64,000 bases of DNA from Glandiceps talaboti (GCF_964340395.1 NC_135567.1:11311984-11375983), one strand, 5' to 3'. Positions 24,110 to 35,459 are shown, counted from the stretch's first letter. The notes: generated from the letters alone by a model not told the origin. Numbers and translations are program-made.

Positions 24110-25540
24110 AAGGCACACAGACACACACATATGTAGACATAGACAGTGAGATACCGTTTGCTTGTGCAGCTATGTTCGCTAAATCAACAAATTCTGTGTA
24201 GAGTTCCTTAATCTGTTTGCCAGAGGCATCGTGCCACGCAGTCCATAGCCACGCAAGTTCAGAGTAATCTCTACTCGTTGCGAACATGTGTCGAATTTCT
24301 GTAACGAAAATGAGAAGAAGATCTGTAACTACACAGCTATACGGCTTTAGAATTGAAAAATTACAAGTGGTTGTCAGATCATTGGATGAGTATTACATTA
24401 CATTTACACTGGTTAAACCTATACAAGCTGCATCAGGGTTTTTTATCAATCAAATATATTGCCTTGAAATACACCGCCACCATCGCCAGTTTCCAGACAC
24501 TTACCATCGTCCATAGTAAAGCAATTGTCATCATCATCGTTATTTATCCTACATACTTTAGCAGTGGCATACAATCGTTCCATTTCTGCTGTTATCTCTT
24601 GTAGCTGTAAATAATAATATCAGAAATTAGATTTAATTGATTTTATTGGATTTGGTTTGGTGTGGATTAGTTTGGTGTGGATTAGTTTGGTGTGGATTAG
24701 TTTGATGTGGATTAGCTTGGTTTAAATTAGGTTGCTTTGTTTTGTTTTGCTTCGCTTCGCTTCACTTTGTTTTGTTTGCTGTGCTGTGCTGTGCTGTACT
24801 GTACTGTGCTGTGTTTTGCTGTGCTGTGCTGTGCGTTGCTTTGCTGTGCTTTGCTGTGCTGTGCTTTGCTTTGCTGTGCTGTGCTTTGCTGTGCTGTGCT
24901 GTGTCGTGTTGTGCTGTGCTGTGCTGTGCTGTGCTGTGCTATGCTGTGCTGTGCTTTGCTGTGCCGTGATGTGATGTGCTGTGCTGTGCCGTGCTTTGCT
25001 GTGTTGTGTTGTGCTGTACTGTGTTTTGCTGTACTGTGCTGTGCCGTGCTGTACTGTGCTATGCCGTGCTTTGCTGTGCTGTGCTGTGCTTTGCTGTGTT
25101 GTGCTTTGCTGTGCTATACTGTGCTGTGCCATGCTTTGCTGTGCTGTTCTGTGCTGTGCTTTCAAAACTTGCAAGCGAATACCTTAACATTACTGAAAGC
25201 AAATTGGAAATTCACCGTTCACAAAAACAATTTTCTTGTGAAACGGATTACAAATCTTCACCTACCCTCTTTAACTTGTCCGTGTCCTGCAGTGCTGCAT
25301 CCCCTATATACGTCATAATTTTGAACTGTCTTTGTGTTTCGTCGGTGAAATTTGATATATCAAACATCGATGCATTGAGAAAGAACTGCAGTTCCGACTT
25401 CGCATATTCCAAATTGGATTCGACCTGTTTCAAAATTATACAGGAATAGCAAAGAAATTACTACGTCATTGTAGTAAATGAATATAAATAAGTGAATTAA
25501 ATAATAAATAAATAAATAAGTAAGTGAATTAAATAATAGA

Positions 25541-25571
<31 letters not shown>

Positions 25572-25675
25572 ATATACAATAAAGGAATAAAGAAATTACC
25601 TAAGATATTAAATAAGATAATGAATAAAATAATAGTTTAACTAATTAATTAATTTAATTAAAATTACGTGAACAA

Positions 25676-25711
<36 letters not shown>

Positions 25712-28700
25712 ATACAATAAATTAATTCATTAAAAAATAAAGATAAATTAGTAAATGAAATAAAAAATATATAAATAAATAAATATATATATGCATAAAT
25801 AATAAATACAAAACTATACAGTATCTTTACCATTTACACCTCCACTCACATAGTCTAGTCCCTATACAGTATCATTACCATTTACACCTCCACTCACATA
25901 GTCTAGTTCCTATACAGTATCTTTACCATTTACACATACACTCACATAGTCTAGTTCCTATACAGTATCGTTACCATTTACACCTCCACTCACATAGTCT
26001 AGTCCCTATACAGTATCATTACCATTTACACCTCCACTCACATAGTCTAGTTCCTATACAGTATCATTACCATATACACCTCCACTCACATAGTCTAGTT
26101 CCTATATAGTATCGTTACCATTTACACCTCCACTAACAGTCTAGTCAAAGTCGTTGCTCTATCAGTCCCAAGATGCATGAGATGCAATTTAAAATTCATC
26201 CAAAGCCACCCACACACTGTCATTAACATCATATCTTTGTTAGTCAATCATAAAATGCTTACCAATATCACATTCCCTCATAAAGTTAGCGTTTATTGGA
26301 GCAGTTATGTAATATCTAAATATGGTTTGTCAGCTCTGGATGCTACTTATACACTGTTTACATCACTATAGCAGCTGGGGTTCACTGATTGGATGAACAA
26401 CTTTTTGTGTTGATTGAGGGACTTTGACCAGACGTGGTTTAGTTAGAAACCATGTTGGCATCCAGACTATGCCAATAGTAAATAGTGGTATGCGTCAGTG
26501 ATTAGAATACAATGTGTATGTGTTCCTGTATAGAAAATGACGCCCCAGTGTAAGTATGAAGGCCGCTTGTGCCCCTTTAAGAAAAAGTAGCATGTTATTA
26601 CTAGTACACTGATTCTTCTTTCACTTGTTTATTCACTCAATGTACAGAGCTAGGGACCTTGTTGAATTTTCTATCACGTAAAAGGCGTTGACGTCAATCG
26701 CCATATTGATTATTCTAATTATCAGCAATTATCGAGTACAAGCAAGATCTGCCTCGTGAATTGTTTGTTCATCTGTGTTCTACATACAAAAAAACCACTA
26801 AATGACTACATCTTCGCAAGCGTGTTAGTTTGACCTTGTGAGACAATTTTCGCGATTTTATTATTTTTTTCTCGAGTTTTGTTAAGGGTCGGCGTGAAAA
26901 ACTGGTCAGTAACCGGAACCAAACATTTTTTAGGACTAATCATGAATTTAAATCTGCACTCTAGCTGCAATAAGAAGATTTTTAAAATCTGTTTTGTTGG
27001 ATATATTGACTTTAATACTCGTTGTATACCCCACCAGTGTTGAATTACCTTTCACAATTTTATAAAAAATCTATATGTAATTCCAACCAGAACTGTTATT
27101 TCAAGATGTCCCATTACAATTACAATAAAATTCAATTGAGCAGCGTGAAAGGAATAGACACAAATGTGATTTTCAAGATAAATTCATCAATTAATTAGAC
27201 CCCTGTATATAAACAATTACACTTTGGAAAGTTCGATTCAAACAATCAATCCCAGGTGTGGTATCTGATGACAGGCGGTCGTATAATGCAAGACAGCTAA
27301 TATCTAGACTGACTGTTACTAAGCACACTATTTTTATAGACAATGTTGCAATGCAATGGATTGAACCTTAGACTGAGATTGAACACAAGACATCTATATT
27401 ACGACCTCCTGTTATCAGATACCACACTTGGCGTTGATTGTTTGAATTGAACTTTCCAAAGAGTGTAGTTGTTTATATACAGGGGTCTTATCAATTGAAG
27501 TTATCTTGAAAATCACAGTTGTGTATATTCCTTTCACCCTGCTCATTTGAATGTTATTGCATTTTCCATGTAAAGTAGGTCGAATTTATACAACAATGTC
27601 GTGTCCTTACCAGCAGTTATTGCTAATCTGAGAGATGTGCTCGCCGCTGGCTGTGATTATGATTGTCGTCTGCCTACAACTCAAACATGTGAACTGAGCT
27701 ATGAATTGTCTATCAAAATAAAACACGTGACGTCAGCTATCGTATTGGCCTAGATTTTCGAATACATGTACCAAAAACTCAAAATGCGTGTATCTGAAAC
27801 TGCACTATGGATTCGAGTTCTCGTCTGCGCGAAAACTATCATGGATCATGTGATATCGAACTGAACGATGCGTTGTCGTTTGTGTAAACCTAAAATTAAA
27901 TCATGTGAACGAGGCTAGAATGTGTCGTCTGCCTGAAACTTAAAAATCGAACTCATGAGCAGCTGAGTTATAGATCGAGGTTCTTGTCTTGTATGTACGA
28001 AAATCAATCGGAAAAAGAACAAGCGATCGAAGTGAGCTTGGATTGCTGTTCCTTTGTCGTTTGCCTGAATCATAAAATCCAAACAAGTGAAGAGTAATAG
28101 ATTAAAGTTCTCGTCTCTCCGAAAATCAATTAGGAATTCGATCTTCATCGAAGTGGGCATGGATTGTCGTCTGCCCGAAATTCAAAAATTCGAACAAATG
28201 AACTGAGCTATGGATAGCCTGTTTACATCGCAGTCTATGATTTGATTTTGCTATATCTAACAGCACTGATGGATGGATTGAAAATCTCGTCTGCCAGAAA
28301 ACCTAAAATTCGAACATGTGAACTGGAATTTGGATTGTAGTCTGTCCAAACGCAAAACGGAGCATGTGATCAAACTGAGCTCTGGACTTTCGTCTGCCAG
28401 AGGTTTAAAATAAATCATGTTGTGTAAACTGAGCTATGGAACCGACTAATTACGTTTTCCTTTCAAGTAGGATGAATTTACAAGTGGGGTGTCATGTTAC
28501 AGATCTATTCACAAGCCCCGAGTCAATCGATACAACAACAAACCCATTAACCTTGCTTCATTGTTCCGCCAGTGTTCCCCCAAAACTTTAACATTTTACA
28601 AATAATTCTATACAAATGATTCAATTTTAGAATGTAATTGAGTAAATCAATATTCTATTACAAATTGCTCTAAAAATTTGTGTTTATCTTTACGTTCAAC

Positions 28701-29830
28701 TAAAATAAATTAAGTAATAAAAAATTGACCATTTTATACACACACTTTAATGTATGTCATCTGAGCAGTGAGTTTTTCGTGTGCAATTATTACGAAGTGA
28801 AGATATATCTGTGATTTTTTTTTAAAATTTCGACTACTAATAAATATAGGCATACAAATAATTCTTTCTTTTCTATATAAAAAAGATGAAAATCGAATCA
28901 AAATTTGAGCAAGCAAGCTGGAACACGCCAAAATTCCGTTCCACGCTTATTTCTTTTCTGTAAGGCAGATTTAGCTAAACTTTTGTGACCTGCTAACCAA
29001 ATTGAGTGCTCACAAGGATCACAATATTTCGTATCCAAGGAAAGACAAATTCTTAAATGAACGGGGAGAATTTACGACGGGGAGGGGGGGGGGTGAGGAG
29101 AGAATAAGGCGTGCGAAAACAACTATAGTGTGAAGGCCTTGAAATTTTGATGGTCTCTGAAAGGGGGGGGGGTCATAATTTTTTTTCGAGATCGAAAGGG
29201 GGGGGGGTGATAGAATTTTGGACCAACATATTTTCTTCTCACCCCCCCCCCACTCACCGTAATTCCCCCCCCCCTCTCTCTCTCTCTCCCTCTCTCTATC
29301 TCTCTTTCGCACGCAAACACACACACACACACACTGACACACATAACGTAAGACTGCAAATAACGCATGCGCCGATAAGAATAATATCAATAACATGTAA
29401 CCTTTGCAATGGTACAGATCTTCTGTCTAAACCAATTACGACGAATTTGCGACATTTAGATATGACACAGCCGCTAAGGAAAATGCCGTAAATGCTAAGG
29501 AAAATGCCGTAAAATTCACTGTCGTGAAAGCATTACACCCTGATTTTAACATGGGGTCCAACAAACGAAAATGAATTATTTGGGTTCATTTATAACACAT
29601 AAGTTAAGTGGATAAAATTTTACCATTAGTTGCTGATTCTCTGCCGTTAGATTGGTTTGATAGTTCCAAACAGTGAGTGCATTCTTGTAGTATCGGCTCT
29701 CCGCTAGTTCGGCATATTGAGCCAAGAAGGCGATACCTTCATCCTCATTGGTTATAAACACAGCCTCAGCGCATTGCCACACTCCGAAACACACCAGAAA
29801 TAACTCAACACTAGCGTGAATATACACCAT
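16833..29830 (-). CDS. Angiotensin-converting enzyme-like peptidase, gene 2 (complete, membrane-anchored)
   Basis: M2-family zinc dipeptidyl carboxypeptidase. Coding exons: 29830-29624, 25424-25266, 24604-24505, 24298-24155, 23639-23448, 22334-22237, 21597-21425, 20711-20488, 19955-19811, 19208-19110, 18936-18805, 17624-17422, 16915-16833. They sum to 1959 nt, exactly 652 codons plus stop, and lengths and phases match gene 1 exon by exon. It has a signal peptide, [38 protein letters not shown], and a C-terminal hydrophobic segment followed by QRTL. That suggests a type I membrane protein with almost no cytosolic tail. Length fits a single-domain ACE. One oddity: exon 6 is followed by GAAAGT instead of GTAAGT. 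An in-frame upstream ATG at 29863 would add 11 residues; 29830 is preferred because it starts just before the hydrophobic core. Confidence 0.92.
16930..17412. repeat. Degenerate 40-bp satellite filling the last intron of ACE gene 2
   Basis: About a dozen units of the type GCAGACGATAAAATGTAGCA with TTTTAGTAA following. They fill the last intron and end against the exon 12 donor. The same unit, inverted, is in SLC35B1 at 59270-59540. Confidence 0.85.
17422..17624 (-). CDS. ACE gene 2 coding exon 12
   Basis: 203 nt, acceptor TTGCAG, donor CATTCAG|GTGATG. Encodes [20 protein letters not shown], a Pro-rich end of the catalytic domain and IDPYHS. If the donor is ignored, the frame reads GDDTFCLP and stops at 17396, giving a possible soluble form. 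Confidence 0.9.
17873..18367. mobile_element. MITE-like element, family C, with tripled left end
   Basis: Left end (GGTTACCCAAATTGTCGCC) is present three times in tandem; the right end (GAGCGCAAGAGTTTGGATAA) is the inverted form. Lies in intron 11 of ACE gene 2. Confidence 0.65.
18404..18457. repeat. (ACAT)n microsatellite
   Basis: About 13 units in intron 11 of ACE gene 2. Confidence 0.95.
18805..18936 (-). CDS. ACE gene 2 coding exon 11
   Basis: 132 nt, acceptor TTTCAG, donor TGC|GTAAGT. Encodes [20 protein letters not shown] and [16 protein letters not shown]. Confidence 0.9.
18978..19082. repeat. Tandem duplication, about 53-bp unit
   Basis: TTTTGGTCTGAGAATGTACA occurs twice, in intron 10 of ACE gene 2. 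Confidence 0.85.
19110..19208 (-). CDS. ACE gene 2 coding exon 10
   Basis: 99 nt, acceptor TTACAG, donor AAG|GTACAG. Encodes [20 protein letters not shown] and [13 protein letters not shown]. Confidence 0.9.
19440..19735. repeat. (GGT)n/(GAT)n trinucleotide repeat
   Basis: Impure triplet tract in intron 9 of ACE gene 2, comparable to the one in gene 1 intron 4 but not at the same intron. Confidence 0.95.
19811..19955 (-). CDS. ACE gene 2 coding exon 9
   Basis: 145 nt, acceptor CCATAG, donor AAG|GTAATG. Encodes [20 protein letters not shown] and ends SKWWDLR. Confidence 0.92.
19993..20330. repeat. (TGTA)n/(TGTC)n/(TGCA)n microsatellite
   Basis: Tetranucleotide tract in intron 8 of ACE gene 2. 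Confidence 0.96.
20488..20711 (-). CDS. ACE gene 2 coding exon 8 (zinc site)
   Basis: 224 nt, as in gene 1. Contains [16 protein letters not shown] and [12 protein letters not shown]: both zinc His, the catalytic Glu and the third ligand Glu are intact. Confidence 0.95.
21425..21597 (-). CDS. ACE gene 2 coding exon 7
   Basis: 173 nt, phase 0 to 2. Encodes [20 protein letters not shown] and [17 protein letters not shown]. The end of the exon reads LVGNDVR where gene 1 has YNQVDFR. This stretch overlaps a CGGAAATGACGT 12-mer like those scattered in the introns. Confidence 0.9.
22237..22334 (-). CDS. ACE gene 2 coding exon 6 (GA donor)
   Basis: 98 nt, identical in length and phase to gene 1 exon 6. 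Encodes [20 protein letters not shown] and DFTSSLRAK. The intron begins GAAAGT at 22236; one T-to-A change separates this from the consensus GTAAGT. No in-frame GT donor near by restores the frame of exon 7, so the exon end is inferred from the paralogue and the overall frame. Confidence 0.82.
22410..23310. mobile_element. Family B element with left end expanded to a 44-bp satellite
   Basis: The terminal unit GCTAACATGGTGTAAGCTTG plus ATGTTTCACTCATGGGACAT is repeated in tandem about 8 times at 44-bp steps (22440, 22484 and on). More diverged units follow, then the shared family core and a single inverted right end near 23260-23305. Lies in intron 5 of ACE gene 2. Confidence 0.85.
23448..23639 (-). 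CDS. ACE gene 2 coding exon 5
   Basis: 192 nt, phase 1 to 1. Encodes [20 protein letters not shown], then [19 protein letters not shown] and GAIPAHLLG. Confidence 0.92.
23840..24113. repeat. (CTAT)n, (AT)n, (GATA)n and (GACA)n microsatellites
   Basis: CTAT run at 23840-23920, AT run to 23956, then GATA and GACA runs at 24027-24110. Intron 4 of ACE gene 2, about 40 bp from exon 4. Confidence 0.95.
24155..24298 (-). CDS. ACE gene 2 coding exon 4
   Basis: 144 nt, phase 1 to 1. Encodes [19 protein letters not shown] and ends LANIAAQAN, parallel to gene 1 exon 4. Confidence 0.9.
24505..24604 (-). CDS. ACE gene 2 coding exon 3
   Basis: 100 nt, phase 0 to 1. Encodes [19 protein letters not shown] and [13 protein letters not shown]; the two Cys correspond to those in gene 1 exon 3, with an acidic loop between them. 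Confidence 0.88.
24655..25162. repeat. 15-bp repeat and GTGCT-type minisatellite
   Basis: Four TTTGGTGTGGATTAG units (24660-24720), then about 390 bp of imperfect TGCTG and TGCTT pentamers. These give long Cys/Leu-rich or Gln/His-rich open frames without stops. Intron 2 of ACE gene 2. Confidence 0.93.
25266..25424 (-). CDS. ACE gene 2 coding exon 2
   Basis: 159 nt, phase 0 to 0, acceptor AAACAG, donor AGG|GTAGGT. Encodes [19 protein letters not shown] and on to DTDKLKR. The intron behind it holds the GTGCT-rich tract. Confidence 0.88.
25490..25800. repeat. (AAAT)n-rich low-complexity tract
   Basis: AATAAATAAATA runs with AT-rich interruptions in intron 1 of ACE gene 2. Confidence 0.9.
25812..26140. 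repeat. 48-bp tandem repeat, about 7 units
   Basis: Units carry CAGTATCATTACCATTTACA and CTCACATAGTCTAGT, with starts at 25819 and 25867 and so on. Intron 1 of ACE gene 2. Confidence 0.92.
27120..27570. mobile_element. Long-palindrome MITE-like element
   Basis: Inverted halves: TTAGACCCCTGTATATAAAC at left against TATATACAGGGGTCTTA at right, extending outward through TGATTTTCAAGATAA and TTATCTTGAAAATCA. Intron 1 of ACE gene 2. Confidence 0.8.
27640..28445. repeat. Degenerate minisatellite (GTCGTCTGCC / GTGAACTGAGCTATGG)
   Basis: Roughly a dozen diverged units of about 60 bp containing TCGTCTGCC and ATGTGAACTGAGCTATGGA. Intron 1 of ACE gene 2. No coding potential seen. Confidence 0.7.
28450..29575. 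other. Intron 1 of ACE gene 2, non-coding
   Basis: A+T-rich sequence with homopolymer G/C tracts and (CT)n/(CA)n near 29080-29340. No exon recognised. Confidence 0.5.
29624..29830 (-). CDS. ACE gene 2 coding exon 1 (signal peptide)
   Basis: 207 nt, donor ATG|GTAAAA, phase 0. Signal peptide [20 protein letters not shown] followed by AEA, then an ACE N-terminal helix with [16 protein letters not shown]. Same length and phase as the orphan exon at 36383-36589. A TATACAA-like box lies about 70 bp upstream. Confidence 0.85.
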
Positions 29831-29897
29831 TTTAGCAGACGATTTCACCAACCGAGTAAACACTCCAAGTTCTCGTCAAAATACTGATTCTCCCCGC

Positions 29898-29904
29898 TTG
29901 TATA
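29898..29904 (-). promoter_or_regulatory. TATA-like box before ACE gene 2
   Basis: Minus-strand TATACAA about 70 bp before the ATG at 29830. Weak match; a start about 30 bp on would include the alternative ATG at 29863. Confidence 0.25.
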
Positions 29905-30779
29905 TTCAGTACTCGCTCTCAGTACAATTCGTTGAAACTCTGTCAACGTCTTTAACCACGTTTCCGCTTCCAGGCATATCCCGGGAATTCGCAATATACT
30001 GTATAGTATAGACTCTTTATCTGATTCCCTTTCACAGTGAAGCTCGTCTGTATTGAGGATACGCGGTACGTAGCCTTTGGGTCAATACCATTATTCTAGG
30101 CTCACACCGTGCACTGCTGGTTCGATTTCGTTCCCGCACATTTTTCACCGGATGGCGCGAAGCAAAAATAGAACACTTACTAACATCGAGCCAAAATAAC
30201 CGACCGTAAATTAGCCATTTCATTCAACCAAAATCTGTTGATGTATTTGTATGTAGAATGCTGTATTTACTTATTGCTAGAGTCGTATCAGAATGAACCA
30301 CAGCGTAAAAGACGAATTATCAATTTTGTTCTAATAATTTTCCGGATTTCTAATATCATTTTCTCTATATTTCAAAGAATGTTTTAAAATATTGCCATCA
30401 CAACTATTGTTTCCTCTCACTTTTTTCTCTCCCTTTTTCCTACCGTTTCGCGTTATCACCATCGTCCTCGTGAATGAATGTGAAAAAAAACCCCGGGATA
30501 CTTGGTTCTTCGCATGTTATGTAAGTGGCATAACATATGACTTATTAGGAAATGCCAATGACATGTTCTTGGCAGGTGTTCGTGACCTCGAGTCAGATAT
30601 CGCTATAACAGAGATACAAAAATCTACTTTCCAGTCACTTTGTAGAAAGAACATCTCTAGATATATATTTAACAGCTAAATACCCATTTTTGAGATGTGG
30701 GGGGTAGCAGGCAATTCTATTAAAGCACCATTAGTCTGAAATAACACATAATTAAATGAAAACTCCAAATCTGCCAGTA

Positions 30780-31620
30780 GGCATTCAGGGTTACTAAAAA
30801 TAACAGATACACAATAAACACAGCAGGATCCTTTGCTTAATCACATTGAACACTGATAATCATTGCTTTCTCTCACAGTGCAGTAAAACAGGCTTCTAAT
30901 GAAAACATGACACATTGACTTGATGATTTTAATAGCTGCAATTGTTTATTTCCAATAACTGATAATCAACATTTCAACTTGACTACTTCTACATCCCCAC
31001 TGTGTACGGCAACTATGTAATTGTTTCTTTTGCATTAGAAGTTGTCTAAGTGTGTGTATTAAATGTCATGTCACATGAGTGAAACACCAAGCCTACAACA
31101 TTTTAGCTGTAATGTCACATCAATGAAACACCAAGCCTACATCATTTTAGCTGTAATGTCACGAGTGAAACACCAAGCCTACATCATTTTAGCTGTAATG
31201 TCACATCAGTGAAACACCAAACCTACATCATTTTGTAATGTCACATCAGTGAAAAACCAAGCCGACATCATTTTAGCTGTAAATGTCACGTCATATGAGT
31301 GAAACACCATGCCTACACCGTAGCTGTACATGTCATGTCGCATGAGCGAAACACCAAGCCGACATCATTTTAGCTGTAAATGTCACGTCACATGAGTGAA
31401 ACACCATGCCTACACCGTAGCTGTAAATGTCATGTCGCATGAGTGAAACGCCAAGCCGACATCATTTTACGTCACATGAGTGAAACACCATGCCTACATC
31501 ATTTTAGCTGTAATGTCACGTCACATGAGTGAAACACCATGCCTACATCATTTTAGCTGTAAATGTCATGTCGCATGAGTGAAACACCAAGCCTACATCA
31601 TTTTAGTTGTAAATATTATT
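30780..31620. mobile_element. Family B element with right end expanded to a satellite
   Basis: Shared core (GCAGGATCCTTTGC, CATCCCCACTGTG) at left, then about a dozen units of GTGAAACACCAAGCCTACAT plus CATTTTAGCTGTAA with indels. Here the right terminal repeat, not the left, is amplified. Confidence 0.85.
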
Positions 31621-31670
31621 AGACATTGAACTACATTAACTCCATCATCGATATCACCTAGCTAGCTAGT

Positions 31671-31868
31671 TTACTCACGAACAGTACCTATGTATTCATC
31701 CGACCTAGCTCGACACGCATACATGATGTGCGCAGCAATGTGGGTACGGTCAGGATGACTCCCGCATTTTAAATACTCTAAATGTAAATCCAGCCGCATT
31801 TGATTGTTTTGAGATGTTACTACTGTGGAAAGCCAGGTTTCAACTAACGACTCAAAGTTAGACGCCAT
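31671..31868 (-). CDS. Possible first exon of an unknown gene
   Basis: Not recognised. The reading frame starts MASNFESLVETWLSTVVTS in a strong initiation context (AAAAATGG) and is protein-like, not low-complexity. Possible donors (ATAG|GTACTG, GTTC|GTGAGT) occur before the stop. No follow-on exon was found, so this may be chance or a fragment. Confidence 0.15.
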   Translation of the reverse strand: MASNFESLVETWLSTVVTSQNNQMRLDLHLEYLKCGSHPDRTHIAAHIMYACRARSDEYIGTVRE

Positions 31869-32734
31869 TTTTAAACTAATATTGTTCAACATGGTAGATT
31901 GCATAAATGAGTGACAGTGGGGGATAGAGGAACAATTGTATAATCATGCAGTTGTACCGACACTGTAATGAAGCGAATGCAAACATTAGAGGTTCTCAAA
32001 AATATATTTCAAAATAAACACGAGATGAACTCGAATGCAGAAAAGCCACCCCATTGTGTGTAATTACATCACCATTTTCTAATAGTTTATGTACACGTTT
32101 TCACAATACCTTATTTACTTTCTGTCTATACAAATTATTTAACCTTAAAAATACCTAACTTCTGACATTAACCATTGCTGTCACCCCTATTTTGAAGTTG
32201 GAGGTTTAACACTTGCATTTGACAGTCATTCATGATTGGTTAATATCCACTAGCTGGGATGACATCACTAGTCTGTAGGGTACGTAGGCTGTGATGAGGG
32301 CACCTAAAACATCTGTCAGAGGAGTTGACAGATGGGCTCATCAAAGTGTACGGAGAGGGATGATGTACCAATGATTTGTTGCAGTGATGCACGGGCATAC
32401 TCGTCGTATATTAGCAATGCAGTGCATGAAGTAAATATTATTGCATTCATACATGCAAATATATGCAAATGAGGGCACGACCGTTTCTTGCGCATGAAAT
32501 TGCACGATCGCAAAGTGTGATGTGTACAGAAATTTGCTCTTTTAGATAAACAAATGTAATATGGGATTTCCTTCAGTAATCGCAAGGGAGGGGGGAAGAA
32601 TCAGGCTAGGTTATTTGCATAAAATATGACCCTCTCCGATTCTGTCGTGCTCAAATCTGACCCTTCCTCGGTTTAATTTCTTTAGAATACTCTCTATTTG
32701 TTGTAATATATAATTATATCTAAAATGATTTAGG

Positions 32735-33305
32735 TTTGGTGTTTCACTCATGGGACATAATGTTTTTGACACAAAGATAGACATATTTCAACTTTTTGAC
32801 TAACGGTAACAGAGGCACAACAAACACAGCAGGGTCCTTTGTCAGCATTGCTATTCCTTAACAGTGCAGTAAAAACAGGCGTCTGATGAGAACGTTACAA
32901 ATGGACTTGATAATTTTAATTGCTGCAATTGTTTATTTTGTAACTGAAAATAAGTTCAACTTGAGTACTTCTACATCTCCGCAGTGCAAGGCCCTGTGTA
33001 ATTGTTTCTTTTGCATTAGACTATTGTCTGAGAATGTGTATGAAATACCAGGTCACATGAGTGAAACACTAAGCTTACATCATTTTAACTGTACAATTAA
33101 TGTTATGTTTCATGAGTGAAACACCAAGCCTACATCATTTTAGCTGTAAATGTTATGCTATGTTACATGAGTGAAACACCAAGCCTACACCATTTTAGCT
33201 GTAAATGCCATGTTACATGAGTGAAACACAAAGCCAACATCATTTTAGCTGTAAAAGTTATGTTACATGAGGGAAACGCCAAGCCTACATCATTTTAGCT
33301 ATAAG
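32735..33305. mobile_element. Family B element with 5-6 right-end units
   Basis: Left end TTTAGGTTTGGTGTTTCACT, shared core, then right-end units up to 33300. Confidence 0.8.
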
Positions 33306-33659
33306 CCTTCCACATGCAGTGCACGGTTAAGTTAGCAGATAATTCCAGCTCTACAAGTCATCTAGTCTCCCGTTGGTTTATGTCATTAGACTCCCATTAC
33401 AAACACTCAGGGAAAAAAACAACATGATTTTCTTCAAGGTCGGACTAATCACGAAGGCCTCCAGGGTATCTAGCAGTCACAATGTACAAGTGGCGACTAT
33501 CAGTGAAATGATCCATGCCTTCTCAGCGAAGAGTTCTTAAATCAACTAACTCCTTCAACCGCATAGTTGGTACGCAAAAGAGTATTAAGTGGCATAAGGA
33601 AGGCCGACCCAGTAGTACATATCTCACATTTAAATGTTATTCCCCAATATTTTTTCTCC

Positions 33660-33995
33660 CTTCAGCCAAGGAAAATACAGTAAAAAACAAGTTGCTAATG
33701 GAAAACATTACACAAATGGACTTGATGATTTTAATGGCTACAATTGTTTATTTTATAACTAATAATCAATTCAACTTCAGTACACCTACGTGTGACCTAA
33801 GGGACCTTTGTCACTACGAGTCGCTAGACGAAACTTCTGATAATCAAAGTTTCAACTTGACTACTTCTACATCCCCACTGTGCACGACACCTATGTAATT
33901 GTTTCTTTGATTTGAAGTTGTCAGAGCTCAAATGTGTGTATTAAATGTTATGTAAATGTTCAACGAGTGAAACACCAAGTCTGCATCATTTAGTT
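33660..33995. mobile_element. Family B element, degraded
   Basis: Shares the core (ATGGACTTGATGATTTTAAT, CATCCCCACTGTGCACG) and one right-end unit; the left end is missing or lost. Confidence 0.7.
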
Positions 33996-33999
33996 CTTG

Positions 34000-34990
34000 T
34001 TACCTTGGGATCCCAGCAAGGTCTCTGAATGAGAATTCATAATTATTTGAACGACACAAGTATACAGTTACAAAACGCAGGGACGACAAACAACAACACT
34101 GTGACCTTTAACCTCTTACCAAGCGTCTGTCCATGACATTAACAAAATGACTGAAATTTCATTTTTGTTTCTCTAAAATTTGGCATATTGTAACCAAACT
34201 ATTAACATTTATCGATAAACATTTAATATTCAAATAATTCTAGTCCAAAAAGAACTTCCGGTAGGTCAACATTTCTAATGATTGTAAAAAAATGTTGAAA
34301 TATTTTGGCGGGAAATTTTATCCGTTCTAAATGTCGTGCTTTTACGGTTTATGCTTGTGTAGCTATTTCTAAATGGGGCATATCGCTGTACTTCTTTTTA
34401 AAGAGGGTGGTAATGGACCAAAACCACTTATCCAGTTGTGGGGAAACGACACTAATGCGTATAGCTTTTATGTGGCTTTCGCGCGCAGACGATAAAGCGA
34501 TCAACATTGTTTATTAAAACGACTATTAAGCCATATCAGAATTCCCAGGCTGCACGTAGGGTTAATCAGGAGCGCCGTAATTCATGGAGTCGAAGGTACG
34601 AACAGCAGGCACTGATCGTCTTACAGTTATACTCGGTGAACGAATTGACAATATGTAAGCGAAACTCCGTCAACAACATGTTTGTTGCGTTTTTTCCCCA
34701 AATACATTCGTCCACGTGCCCACTGCTACTCTCGAGCTACTGTAGTAAAATTCGGGGTAAATTTCCCAACTGGTAATTGTGACTGGGAATTTTTATTTTT
34801 GAAAACGTAACCATAATAGATTAGAACGTTTAACATAATTTACTCCAGATTCTAGTTTAACGTTCTGACGATCGAAATTGTTTTCTGAGGACGATGCTAC
34901 GATGCAATCACGGCAAAGCAATTCTAACGACGTTGGTAATTGACCTTATTCAGTTTTTTTTTTCTCCTATCGAATCTCCCAAACTCAGAT
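34000..34990. other. Spacer, nothing recognised
   Basis: Short plus-strand open frames (34305-34517, 34507-34776) show no family motif or splice support. Confidence 0.4.
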
Positions 34991-35008
34991 CATCCCTCTG
35001 TATTTGTC

Positions 35009-35009
<1 letters not shown>

Positions 35010-35065
<56 letters not shown>

Positions 35066-35099
35066 GTCTCTCTCTCTGTTCGTCTGTCTCCCTCACAGT

Positions 35100-35133
<34 letters not shown>

Positions 35134-35184
35134 CCCTCTCTGTCCGTCTGTCTCCCTCATAGTATGTCTGTCTTTATGTCTCCC

Positions 35185-35231
<47 letters not shown>

Positions 35232-35459
35232 GTCTCTCTGTCTCTCTCTCAATATTCATATATCTGTCAGTGACACAACGGTCAAGTATTGGTGACCCCT
35301 GCATGTAGGTCAAACAGTGTCATAATTCATAGTATCTCAATCTGTCTCCCAGTCTGTCTGTCTGCCAGTCTGCCTGCCTGCCTGTCTGCCTGTCTCTCTG
35401 TCTCTCTGTCTGTTTGTCTGTATGCATGTACGTATGTATGTCTGTTTACCTATATGCCT

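Noticed and set aside
24722-25318. Frames of 150-193 residues rich in Cys/Leu or Gln/His/Ala
   Set aside because: GTGCT-type minisatellite; all frames of the array are open.
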